NCBI GenBank assembly: GCA_964035795.1 | Contig: OZ038320.1 | Span: 26,915,705 to 26,979,704 of the forward strand | Origin: Pterobdella sp. o SKG-2022 | Taxonomy: Eukaryota; Annelida; Clitellata; Hirudinida; Piscicolidae | Length of the DNA stretch: 64,000 bases | Direction: 5' to 3' | Shown here: positions 24,579 through 49,357 of the stretch, one piece after another | Layout of the letters: every line of letters starts with the position of its first letter | Numbering within the stretch: position 1 is the first letter of the stretch | Program-made: the position numbers and the translations under genes | Notes under the pieces: generated by a model | Databases searched by the model: none | The model's input: only the letters and a program-made list of their open reading frames with translations | Told to the model about the DNA's origin: nothing

Positions 24579-26811
24579 TTATCCAATGAACTTTCAAATT
24601 AGTCTCTTGTTTTATTGTTATCTTTGGTGCCGTCAACAATTTTTATTTGAATATTTTTGACGTTTTTATTTATTAAAGAATAATGATACCATAATTTGTA
24701 ATAATCATGTTCCATAACTTCTCATCGCTTCAGTCGCCAATGATGTTTGATGTAATTGTCTGTCTGAATGTTGATATTATTAAACTCAATCGCTGGGATT
24801 CACTTCAAAGTTAATAAACTGAGTATTCATTTTTTGAAAATAACGTATTTAATAGTGTAAAAATTTTTCGATAAAAATTAAAATTAAATACTTTTTAACT
24901 GATAAATATGCTGTATTTATGCTGAACAAAGATTTCTTAAGTAGTTTTTTAGAATAATACTTGAAAACTAAGACAAACACAAGGCTTATTTAAAGAAAAA
25001 TCCCCAACTTTTCCGTGAGAATATCTTATATTATCAAGTGAAGATGTAAGATTTTTACTTTTAATGTATATTTTATTTTTGCAGATTCGTATTTTTGTTT
25101 TTTAATAAAACCTTCTTTCAATCCTGTTTTCCAGGTGAATTTACTTCATTAGAAACTCATACTTTTTTGATTCACACTAATTGAAGGCTTATATCTAATA
25201 TATTTGACGATCGTAATAAATTCTAACCCTGCATATCATATAGAAACGTATGTTGGAATTGCGAAAAGATTCGCGCTTTTATGCTAGGCTTTTTGTAGCA
25301 TATATATATACCGATAGTTTTTGCGAAGCTATGACCAAAACAAAACAGTTTCAATATAAGTTATTTCTGTAGTAAAAACTAAGATCGATAAGAGATAAAA
25401 ATATATTAGTCCAAATGAAAAAAAGTTGGTTAACTACACTTTCATGAGCTCCCAATAACTTTGAAGCATCAACCTTTGAAGAAACCACGTGCTTTTCCAA
25501 AGTATAAAATGCTATGATAATTTAACTTATTGAAAATAAAAGCTTTTTATTTCAAATCATTTTTGGGAAATACTTATGTTTCATTGATAAAAGGAAGATA
25601 TGGTGAAACGTATAAAAAAATTAAAATAAAAAACAGAAGCTTTGAAGGTTTTGCGAGTAATAATGAATACCGGTTTAAGAAATGGACCAATGCAGACTCA
25701 TTAGTTTTTAATAAAAGTTGAAGCTTATGCAAACCAAACCACTAAGCCAACGTTGAAAGTAAGATATTTATTTTTAACAAATAGAAAAACGTAAATTTTT
25801 GGAAAGATTTTCAATAATGCTAGACCCATTCTATACGACCCCTGATGTACATTGGGGAATAACGGTTATTTACTGTTAAGCTCCCATTATTACTAATATA
25901 CTGTGACGGATTAATGACTGTTAGATAACCGAGAAATTGATCAAAAAAATATTAAAGCTCCTATGTTTGAATAAGTCTGTTAATGATTTTATGGAGATTG
26001 TGGAAATACTACCAGTTGTATTATTATATAATGTACATTGAATAAAATTTTATAACATTTAACATAAATTCATTAAAATTACCAACACATCGAATAAATG
26101 AAAATAAGATAAAATTAAGTTAACTTCATTCAACAGCATATTGATTGTATAAGCCGAATTTTTTTGAATAAAACAATTCCTTTAGGTCCTTGAATTCTGA
26201 ACATGTCAACAACGATAGCAACATCAGCAACAATAAAACTAAGCTAAACTAGAATGTCTAAAATTAATCTCCATGCATTTAAACGTAATTCTCAAAAGAG
26301 TTATTAACAATCAGATTTGCAATAAGTTAATAATGAAAATGATGAATGCTTTACAAGCAAAAATCTTAAGAATTATTTGACAGATTTTTGAAAAAAAGTT
26401 TCTTAATTCAATATTTTTTCAAATTGTACGTAAAAGATTAAAAAAATAATTTATTAAAATTTTGCAAGTGTCAAAAAAAGTTGTTATTGCGTGACTAATG
26501 ATTATTCAAACTCCAAGCAATATAGAAACATTAATACTTTGTGTAAAAAGATTTAATACCACTGAATCATAAAAAGTTATCAAAATAAAAAGTAAAACTA
26601 AAAAAAATCACAAATAAAACGTGATAAATTCAAAAAAAAACCAATAAACATTTACACACCACACTAACAGTTATCAACCCTAACTATCCAATAACAATCT
26701 TTTGTTAAATAGTTCTTTATTCAGAATATCAATACTTTGAGGTTTAAACGAGATTTTTGAAATGCTATAAAAATAAAACTAATACGTAGTAGATATTCAA
26801 TCAAGCTAGGG
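24579..26811. other. Intergenic region between convergent WIPI and epsin
   Basis: 2.2 kb, AT-rich. It must hold both 3' UTRs. Open frames of about 60 codons occur but show no family motif or coding composition. Nothing further is supported. Confidence 0.5.
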
Positions 26812-29800
26812 TCACAAAAACGGATTAAATTCTGTAGGGTATGAAGTGGTGGTTTGTGATTGGCTGACGTTTGAAATAGAAGAAAGTGTTGATTGGTTTA
26901 AATCTGAGGTGAAATTCGGAGAAGATGGATAAGATTGGTTAATAGCGGGAAAAGCCTGTTGAGATGGGTGTAGAGTGTTGCAGGGTATAAAAGATGGAGT
27001 TTTCTCGTGTTTCATCTGAACCACACCTGTCTGAAGATTGGTTACCAATTTCATTTAATATCAAACATCATCAGTTAACAATGATAATCATCATCATCCT
27101 TCGATAATAGTTCAAAAATTGAATTTTTAAATATATAAATGGCTTAATTTAATGGAATTATGACTAATACTAATAAAAAGCTCTTGAATGGAATGTTATG
27201 GATTCAGTTACTCAAAAATACACAAAAAAAGTTTTGTATTGAAAACGCTTCTTTTATGTAATGTTAATGAAGCAAACGAACAAAAACTAGTAACATTCTT
27301 GTTATAAAGAATACAAAGGTAAATGTGTAAACACATTAACTAGCTAATTCGATCAAAACTGATTAATATATTTTGACTAATATACAGCACCTGAACTACG
27401 AATTGGTTGGGTGTGAATGGAGAGGAGAGAAAAGGGTTGAGTAGGTTTGTGTGGATTGGCGGTTCTTCAGTGTTTGGGGGTACTTTCATTGGAGAAGCAT
27501 TGAATGGAACTGTGAAATTTTTCACTGATAATCAATACGATGTGATTTTAAGAAGAAATTGGACAAATATATTTATAACTATCAAAATTATTAATAGATA
27601 GTATGAACTTGATAATTTAGCATGAAATCACGTTGTTCATACATACCATTCAATATTGCAAGATAGACTTTAAAAAGCTTCTCAAAACTTAATAAACTTC
27701 AAAAACAGCGTTTTTTGTGTTGATAAGTTATTTTAAGCTTAAAAACCTTGAAATTATTTTAAATATTTAAAAAATAAAATCAATGTCCCACGCTTCTCTT
27801 TATAAATCAGCCTTAATTAAATGATTGAACTGCACCTGTAACTTTTTCCGGGCACATGAGGTTGTCAAGGTTGACGAGGGCAGCATTCTCACCCAAAAAG
27901 TCTTTCGGAGATTTGCCCCTAGGAGTTTTAGCGTTTGCAGAAGAGGGTGAATCAGTACCAGAAGTTGTGGCATGTGTGGAAATGTGGGCCGCTTTGGAAA
28001 TTAAGTGGTTTAGAGAAAGGTCATTCAAAGCAACATGTAGGTTTGGATCTGATACAAGTTTTTAAATTAAAATAAAGTTTATACCATGGTATACAGGCAA
28101 ACTAAAATATATACCATTTTTCGGTAAAGTATTTTGTTGTTTACTTCTCATACTGCTGAACTTTTCAAATTCTTGATGAAATTATTAATTATTTGAAACA
28201 CTCAATAATTGCACACAATATTCAAAACAAACCATCTTCAAGAAAAGGCTGAAACTGTGGTTTGGTTGTGGGATTAGGGAATTCTTTGTTAGGTGAGACC
28301 CATTGAGTGTTTTTGATGCCCCAAGATGATGCTTCAAAGTTGTCATTGAAAGCACTACAACCATTGGACAGCCTGTTAGATACTTGCTTGCTAGCTTGCT
28401 CTCTTATATGAGACTCCCATGGGTCTGCAGAAGCCCCATGCATTGGGGTTGAGTCCTGCGACTTAACAGAAATTGACAGATAGATGGTATGATAAATAAA
28501 TAATAAGGTATGTAGATAGATAGATATCAATCAATCAAATCCTTTTTATAGCCCGTTTTCCTTTACCAAGGGTTGGGCTTTTTGAAAGCTCTATGTCGAA
28601 GTCAACCTTTCCATTCAGAGCGATCAAGTGGATCTGCACAAGCCATGTCTAGCTTTTTTTATCATTCAATATAAGCTTGTTCCAAGTTTTTTTGGGCCTA
28701 CCAGGCTTCTTGCAAGTATCTAAATACAACTTTCACACCTGATAGATCCAACCCACATTATGCTCTACATGTCCAAACTACCTCATTCTGATTGTACAAA
28801 GAACTACCTCAACATCCCAAATGCCAAGTTTTGAAAGGAGGGAGTGAGAGCAAATAGATAGATAGAAAGAGATTATGTCATGGAAATATCATAATATTTG
28901 CTTTTATCTCCACTATAATGAAGCTGTCCAAATTTACTTCATTAACAATTTTTTTTTTAAATTTTACACAATCCTAATCTTCATTTTTTTCCATTTTAAT
29001 GTTTCTTGACTAAACGAAACATAACTAAAGATGTAAAAATACTTGAACAAACATTGAAGGTATTCTCAAATGAAATTATTTTCATAATTAAATTCCATAC
29101 AAGTGTACATAAACAAACACAGTTTTATTTTTGAAAGAGCTGAGAATTTTTGACTAAAACCATTATACTGTTAAATAAAATTTTGTTTTTATACAGTTGT
29201 TTTACTCAGACTATTCTACTTCAACACAATTCAATTGCCTACCTTGTGGGTTTCTAATTGACTTTGTTTCAATGCCATTTGCAATTTGACCTGAAGATTT
29301 AATTAACCATGCAAATGATTTCTCAATAAATATTTCAAAAGCTACCAATCTTCAGAAAAACTTTTCAAAAATATCATATGTATTTAATTATTTCAAAATT
29401 TTAAAAATTAAACTTTGAATGATGAAAAATTTTCTCCAAATACATCTATCATAATTTAAAGCTATGTTTCCCAAAACTCTATTGTGTATATTATAACCCT
29501 TCACTTGGTAAAAAATGGTCTATCAAAAAATTTGATTGATTGACTGATTGAATATAGGGAGCTCATGATGAATATGAAATAATTACTTCATCTCCCTTGA
29601 GAGCTTTGAGTTGTTGCTCATGTTCTTCTTTGGATATAGCCATAGCAAGCTCCAGTTGCAATTGCTCCTCCCCTGAAGAAGTTGGTCTCACAGCTTCTAA
29701 CTCCACTGTAGCAATAATTTGAAAAACCATAGCGAATAGATAACCTAAATTGTAGAAATTGAAAATTTAAATTGGATCTGAACTTTTATAATATTAGGAT

Positions 29801-30642
29801 AGAAGCCATTAAAGTACCATCGATAGGGGTTAATGAGCTTCCATTTCCTTCTAATGACCAAGAACTTGGAGATCCAACTATAAAAAATAGTTATATACTT
29901 AAAAAAAATAATTATATTGAAAATGAGTTGCTTACACCCAGAATATCGAGCAGTAGAATGATCTGGATAAGACAGAATATTAGTTAGAGCTAGACTCGTA
30001 GATGCAAAGTTTGGCCCTGACTGAAAAAAATGTTCAATTGAATAAATAATTATAAAAAATTATTGAATCTAACAGAAACTCCAGCAGAGTTTTGTGCAAA
30101 TTTTTCTCTAGCTTTGAGAGCTTTGGCTCGTTCATTTTTTAGTCTTTCACTATCTTTTAGCAAACTGGTAAGTTGACGCGCCTTTTCCCTTATATTCTGA
30201 CCATAATCTTTAGTATCCTCAACATATTGAAAATCTTTAAGAGTTTGTATTGTATAAATATTTTCCCTACACTGTTGTGCAACCTGTTTTGAGAATGTTG
30301 ACAAAGTAAATTTTACCAAAAATTTTTTTTGGAGAAATAAGATTTTGAGAAATTCCTTTTCTAACAATATTTACAAACTTTTTCACTGCCAGTTTTTATT
30401 ATGTATTCTAACAATACAAGGGCTTTATAAACATGTCTCCAGTTTCTACCATGATCATTTAGACGTTTCCATAACATTTTCATAATTTCACTAAAAGCTA
30501 AAACATTATAAGTCAAATCTGCAATTTCTGCCATCAAAGTACTCGAAGGACCCCATGGATCATTTGATGTTGCTTCACGTACTTTGACTTGCGCGTCAGA
30601 GTAATTGTTAACCACGTTTTTTATTATTCTTCTAAGAGGCAT
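26812..30642 (-). CDS. EPN: Epsin (ENTH-domain endocytic adaptor)
   Basis: Clathrin adaptor that binds PIP2, ubiquitinated cargo, AP-2 and EH-domain proteins. Ten exons: 30642-30379, 30283-30074, 30020-29936, 29877-29818, 29705-29587, 29290-29243, 28455-28233, 28048-27836, 27509-27391, 27030-26812, giving 519 residues. The ENTH domain covers about residues 1-145 (MPLRRIIKNVVNNYSDAQVK, YKALVLLEYIIKTGSEK, TLKDFQYVED, NIREKARQL). Two ubiquitin-interacting motifs follow (EEQLQLELAMAISKEEHE near 218; LQMALKQSQLE near 249), then a DPW AP-2 motif (273-275), FLGENAALVNLDNL, and two EH-binding NPF motifs (432-434 and the very C-terminus, 516-518). All junction phases agree. One further exon between UIM2 and the DPW exon cannot be excluded, since both flanking junctions are phase 0. 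The 28.46-29.24 kb intron carries a retroelement fragment. Confidence 0.94.
28540..28870 (-). repeat. LINE ORF2 tail fragment in an epsin intron
   Basis: Read on the minus strand, frames across this segment give KKPGRPKKTWN, MACADPLDRSEW and HVEHNVGWI-like pieces. These resemble the GRP(K/R)KxW C-terminal end of many non-LTR element ORF2 proteins. Several stops and a frameshift make it non-functional. It has the same orientation as the host gene. A short GATA microsatellite flanks each side (about 28513-28530 and 28853-28870). Confidence 0.6.
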
Positions 30643-31000
30643 TTTAAGTGGAAAGACTAGCTTGTGATAATTTCTTCCGAAATAAGACTTCCTTTACTAA
30701 CATTTGGGAAACATACAAAGCCGAAAGCAGTTTTTAAATTTGAATCACTAGAACGACATTTAGGCCTAAAATTCACGAACTAGTCCGTTTCCAAAATCTA
30801 AAAAGCTTACGAAGTGTTTAAAGAAACTAATAAATCATTTATTAGGCCAACAGATCAGTAAGCTAGTTATTCGAATTTTCTATAAAAATATAAATTTATT
30901 ATGTGGTAAAACTAAAACCAGGGTACGCGAAGTTTAGACAAAAATATTTAAACTTGAAAAATTTTACTGAAAGTACTAAAATACTATAAAAAAAATAAAA
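30643..31000. other. Short spacer between RPB9 and epsin
   Basis: 358 bp separating the RPB9 stop from the epsin start on the same strand. It must serve as the RPB9 3' UTR and the epsin 5' region. A minus-strand AATAAA (tttatt near 30893) could end RPB9 transcripts. No other feature seen. Confidence 0.5.
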
Positions 31001-32296
31001 TTATTCTGTCCATTTGTGACTACAATTTGTACAGACGTAGTAGAGCCTCATTCCTTGCTGTAAATAATATGTGGTTAACATTATATATTAATAAATTTTA
31101 GAATTTAATTGTCGTTAAATGGAAATATTAGAAACAAATTTTTTTAAAGATCTATTAAATGAGGTCTGAAAGTTCTAATATACAATATTTTTTCAGTTAA
31201 CAACACGTTGATTCCACCATGTTAGGTTATAATGATTTACACACTAAATAACTGGGTTTGACAAGTGTCTAGCTTGTTGATACAACTCATATTGTGATTT
31301 CTAAAATAAAATTGTTTATTGGTTGAATTCAAGATCTGTTTCCCATAAATTTTAAGTGTTCAATTCTATGAATTATTTTTTACCACTTCTCATTTTTTTT
31401 AATCTAAAAAGTTATATTACTTACATCAGCTCTGACATTTTGAGATTGAAAAAATACAGCTTCTTTTCTCATGCATTTAGGACATGAATGATTATCTGTT
31501 CTAGGTAAGGTAGGATCTTGAATAACATCACTGTTTATCTGAGATATTTCACTGAAAGTTTTTGAATGATGAGTATGAAACTTATATCTAGTTCAAATTT
31601 TAATTTTAAAAAGTTTGAATCATTTGGATTTAAAGATAAGGCACTTACTCAACTTCTTGATCAATTTTATTTATATAAATGCAAACATTTGTAGCCTCCA
31701 TTTCGAAATTACAGTTTCTACACTGAAAAAAACAAAACAAAATATTAATGGAAACATAATAAAGAAATTTCAATAAAATTCAAATTAAAAACTCACACAA
31801 TAAAGAAGTTTTTTTATATCTGAATCAGCTTTCGGATACAACATGTTGTTACTGAAAATGAAAAAATCATACTACATTTTTTGAAAATATTATTTAACAA
31901 TTTTGATGCTGAAGAAAAGCCTGTGAACAATGATGGAAAAAATAATTTTGAAATGAATAAATATTTAAAACACCGATTTGGATTTATATGACTAAGACTA
32001 TGCGTTATCCAAATTAAAACATTTGAATTGTAGAATGTACTGCAAAAATAAAACTGAATGGTACTGGACAACCTTGTTCATATTACAATGAAATAACAAG
32101 TATAAAACAGTTTTTTTTTAATTTAAGATATTCGAGGTTCTATCAAAAAATGTACTTTATGATATAGTTTGGAAAACATACAAACACATGAATGAGAAAT
32201 AAATAAAAAATTTCAAAAAATTACAAAACATTACCATTCTTGACAAAATTCTATTCCAACAAAAGAAGAAACTTTTTGAATTTGTTGCATCTCCAT
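31001..32296 (-). CDS. POLR2I: RNA polymerase II subunit RPB9 (POLR2I)
   Basis: Small zinc-ribbon subunit of RNA polymerase II, involved in start-site choice, proofreading with TFIIS and elongation. Five phase-matched exons: 32296-32235, 31851-31797, 31722-31649, 31551-31425, 31057-31001, giving 124 residues (human 125). Landmarks: [75 protein letters not shown] and [20 protein letters not shown]. The first zinc ribbon uses CQEC and CRNC, the second CPKC and CTNC, so all eight cysteine ligands are present. The start at 32296 precedes a second in-frame ATG by two codons. The gene lies 122 bp downstream of a possible small gene and 358 bp upstream of epsin, all on the same strand. Confidence 0.95.
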
Positions 32297-32417
32297 TATA
32301 TCGCTTTTTAAAAACAAAGAACTACTAACATTTGAATTATTCGGACCAAACGTAAATATTCAACTTTTGGGAGTTTATTTTATTCCACAAAGCTTTTTGT
32401 AAGATGAACTTACATTT

Positions 32418-32764
32418 TCAAGTAGAAGTAAAAACATACTAAAATTTGAATTATATTATTTAAAGCTACTCCCTTCTCTAAGCTTTTCCATCTAAACTCA
32501 TGAAAAAATTGAAAAAAATTCGAAATTATATTGCTTTTATTGTTTTAAATTTTGACATCTTTATTCAATCATTTAACAAACCTTACTGGCTTCTGTACCC
32601 CAGTGAATAATTTTTAAGATAGCTTTACTCCTCTTCAAATATTTATTTTTCTGAAACGCAAATCATTTTTTCAAACTCACAAATGATAGAAAAATTTTCG
32701 AGACTAAAAGACTCACTATTTCACCAACCAGTTGGCAGATTATTGCGTTCGTTCTTCCAGCCAT
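32418..32764 (-). CDS. Possible 45-residue microprotein gene of unknown function
   Basis: Three candidate exons joined at phase 0 (32764-32717, 32650-32582, 32438-32418) would encode MAGRTNAIICQLVGEI, then KNKYLKRSKAILKIIHWGTE with ASK, then YVFTST-stop. Good splice signals support it: a gtgagt donor, a gtttcag acceptor, a gtttgt donor and a tttag acceptor. Exon base composition is less AT-rich than the surroundings. The sequence is basic with a short amphipathic or hydrophobic middle. It is not recognised; a vague resemblance to small mitochondrial import subunits is not enough for a call. It sits 122 bp upstream of the RPB9 start on the same strand. The last exon is the weakest part. Confidence 0.4.
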
Positions 32765-33922
32765 TTAGCACCGTCAAAATAGAACAGTCTTCCCACTGAG
32801 TTGAAACCAATTTTTATAAAATCGTTTACATCATTGTTCAAAACTCATTCAGATACCTCATAAATTTTTTAAAATTATATTTTCATCTTTTAGCGCCTCT
32901 GGTGCAGGCTGCAAGCGCTCTATATAATTTCAAATGAAGAAAGATAACTGAAAAGAACCTATTGCAAACTATTTGATCATAACTGTTTTTTTATTGTTAT
33001 AAAGATTAAGTGATAAAGAGTGAATACATCGTAATATTTCAAATTACATTACTGAAGAGAATTGTATAAAAATGAAGTATATTCAAAATATATATTTAGG
33101 TTTCTTCGAAACCACATTTAATTTTCCGTAAATCTTTTTGAAGACGATTTTTTTTAGATATTTTTTTATTAAAGATATTGTTGCTTTTATTAACAGTGTT
33201 TTAGATGCACTGATAAACTTTAAAGAAGGAAGGTTGATGGGTTTTGATAAGAGTATATTTAACACCCTGAAAATAAAGTATTTTTCTAGGTTTTAATTAT
33301 TTTTCATATAACTCGAAAGTATAATTATAAAAATAAGGCTTTTTTACTAGTACAAGTATCAAAATTTTTCATTTTATATGTGTTTTATTGATATTATTAA
33401 AAAGTGAATATGCGGTAGCGTTGCTTATTCATAACTCGAAAGATTATTTTTTATTTGATAAATCTTATTATGACTAACCTAATTGCTGCAGCTACTAAAT
33501 TTTGAATGATGCTCTCCTAATAATATTAATATATCTCTCTTATATAAAACACAAAAATATTTTTATACTGATGGTTATTTAAATAAACTAAAGTTTCAAT
33601 AAAAATAAAAAACTTTTAAGTAATAATATTTTTCTATAAAGTTAAGTTATTTATTGAGGTTAACAAACTATATTCCGGCGTTCGGACATTATGAAAATGT
33701 TGTTTACTTATTCATAAGCACTGTTCTAAATAGCTGTTCTAGTAAATTTTAAAATATTTTAATCGAATAGTGAATTGTGTTTTTATATGGTGATCAATAT
33801 TATGCTAATTCATTATCATTCGCCTAAGTTGAAAATAAATAGAGCAGTTTAGAGCTTGAACCATTGGATAAGGTATCATTTCATTGCTGATCTTGAACTG
33901 TGAGCTTCCAAAAAACTTGGAA
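32765..33922. other. Divergent promoter region upstream of MARK
   Basis: About 1.16 kb between the minus-strand cluster and the first MARK coding exon. It probably contains both promoters and the MARK 5' UTR. No defined element recognised. Confidence 0.4.
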
Positions 33923-46865
<12,943 letters not shown>

Positions 46866-49230
46866 GAATAGTGTTTATAAGGTGTGCTTGTTGTGGTTTT
46901 CATTAATGGCGATTTTTTTGTTGTATCTGAAAGTGCTTTTAAAGAATTGAGGGAAATTGATTATTGCTAAATTGATTGTATTTTTGATTTTTATTTAAAT
47001 TATGGGTTCAAAAATTTGTTCCTTATTTTTACTATTTTTTATTGTCTATTTTTATATAAAAAATTGTCTAGTATTCTCAAATGTAACTATACTGTTTAAA
47101 ATTTATGTCTCAAGACTTAAAATTTATTTTTTATATAAATTAATTGCACCCCATGTACTTATTTAATTAAACACTTATCACTGAATAGTTTTAGATAAAA
47201 CCTTGGTTTATAATTACCGTTCATGATAGTTTGTTTGATGGCAGAAAGGCGTTTGCCTCCAATAGTTTCATCAAGCCATTAATACCTGTCATATCAAATC
47301 ATAGTCGACATCATTTTTCATTCATTTCGATATTTTTAATTTAATCTCAGTATCATTGTAATTATATTGGATTTTTTTTTGTATATATTGATATGTGTAA
47401 ATAAATAATTAGTATAAGCTATATGGATTATTGACTCAATTTCTTGTGATGTAAGAGGCTACGAAATCATTAAAGCTACTTTTTCGTAATTTGTTTTAGT
47501 TTCAAGGCCGTTTGTCATTTATTTAACTCTTCTAAAAATCTTTACGCGTTGTTTTTACTAAATTTTTATTAAAGATATATCTAATATATTCATTTTTGAT
47601 TATTCTTTTCAAAATAATGTTTCTATGCATTTAAAATGGTTGGTATGCAGTTACACTGCCACAATGCTCATTTCCTACCATGTCATATCTCTATCATGTG
47701 CTATTATTTACAATCGTCTCAGTACATCATCGATGTTTCTATAGAGTTTCATGGTGCATTATCGTTGCCATACATGGATAAACGTTTTGGTCTTGTTATT
47801 TGTTTCAATAATTCATTTAAGTTAGTTGACACTGTTAATGATGGTTTGAATGGAGAGTGAATGGGGGAAGACTCACACAAAAATGCTTGAAAAGATATAC
47901 TTTAGTCAATAATTTTAAATCCATGTTTTTTATCATTAAATTGCTTTTTAGAATATAATTTTCTCCGTTATTTATTGTTAATTAAATACAGCTTATAATT
48001 CGTATTGTTACAAGGTTCTAGATCATTGGCCTGTTGTTATTTCATGGTGGTCCTTTTATCAAACTTCGTTGACTGTCTGTAACGATCCGTTGAAGCTAGT
48101 AGTCTCATTTTATCAAGTCAATAATTTTTTATGTTTTGTTCTTTTTTGCATTATTTTCAAATTCAAAGAATATCTTTGCTGTTTTTTGGAAGAATAAGTT
48201 TGCTTATTATAATATTCACGTTTATCATTCTTCACATCATTTGGTACTAAAAGCTATTTGAGTTAAAAGTTCACTAAAAGAATCTTTCATTTCTCAATGT
48301 CTTTGTTTTATCAGAGGAATAAAATGTACAAATTCTCAATAAAATCAATAACTTCATTGTCTGCGTAGCATCATTAAACGACGAAATTTCTGTATTCAAT
48401 GTTTCACTATATCAAATATTTGTGAAGTTTTATTTTATATAAGCAGTTTTTATTTAATTTATTTCCAACAATATATTTTTAAACAGAAATTATTAATTAT
48501 AGAATATATAAATTTTTCCAAATATTTTTCTAATGAATTGTAGCTTTTTAAGATATGTTACTATTGAATCATACCTTTCATGGAAGAGCTAAATATATTC
48601 ATGATGGCTATTAAATAGTTTCAATCCTTTGTTTCTATTTCAAATTATCAGAATACATAATCCTTAAAAACAATCGTTAAGAAATTGTTTTTCTCAAAAA
48701 ATAAATCATCAACTCTAGATTTTAGCCATTTAAGGTTTGATTAAATCAATAATTAAAGTTTAAAAATTTTGAAAGTTGGAGATTAATTATCAAAATGATG
48801 GTTTATGAAAACCAAAAAAGTTTCATTCTCACAAGGTTTTTATAAAACTTATTTAAGTTTTATAAAAACCTTGTGTTTTTACTAAGTTATCGTAGTACTT
48901 TTTATAATTATGACAAGATGTAATTAGACTAGCTTTACATCTAAAGTGAAAAGTTTTCCAAAATTTGTCGTAAGTCTTCTGTTATTTCCATGATTTGAAA
49001 AAATTGAAAAACAACATGTTTTAATCGATTCTTATCGAAAATTCGCTGGCGCGGCAGACTCAATAAGGATAAAAGCATACAAATATACATGATAAAAAAT
49101 TACAAGATCCACTCATTCACAGAGCTTGAAGTAGTTTAGGAATGTGTGTGGAAAATTTTACTAGGTCTGTATCAACGCAAAAATGAATAAGGTTTCTCAT
49201 TTTCAACATTCACACACACAGCTTGTTTGC
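46866..49230. other. Intergenic AT-rich region after MARK
   Basis: Contains the MARK 3' UTR and nothing else recognisable except the long hairpin at 48830-48875, listed separately. A 74-codon open frame at 47636-47860 shows no coding character. Confidence 0.5.
48830..48875. repeat. Perfect 22-bp inverted repeat with a 2-nt loop
   Basis: The arm from 48830 (cacaaggtttttataaaact then ta) is exactly complementary to the arm ending at 48875, separated only by tt. It forms a 46-base near-perfect palindrome, either a hairpin in RNA or a cruciform in DNA. Confidence 0.9.
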
Positions 49231-49357
49231 TTATATAAGTAAAGGCATCTTTAATATTTTTTTGCAAGTCAGAACTCAGTCTGATACATCGTTCACTTGC
49301 ATTTTTAAATTGTGATTTCTGTGTTTCAGATTTGATGATTTTTGCCACATTTATCAG
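49231..49357 (+). promoter_or_regulatory. Putative TATA promoter and non-coding first exon of the VWA-EGF gene
   Basis: A TATA box (tatataag, about 49232-49239) lies 30-45 bases upstream of initiator-like tcagaac and tcagtct (about 49269-49282). The transcribed stretch would end at a splice donor (tatcag/gtgtgt) at 49357. A strong acceptor (tttttacag) at 50684 begins the exon that carries the start codon at 50727, so a 1.3-kb 5' UTR intron is likely. Inferred from motifs only. Confidence 0.3.

Noticed and set aside
25530..25721. 63-codon plus-strand frame between WIPI and epsin
   Set aside because: Lys/Asn/Phe-rich translation of AT-rich DNA, no splice context, no recognisable domain.
47636..47860. 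74-codon plus-strand frame downstream of MARK
   Set aside because: No family signal and probable 3' UTR position; composition not distinct from flanks.
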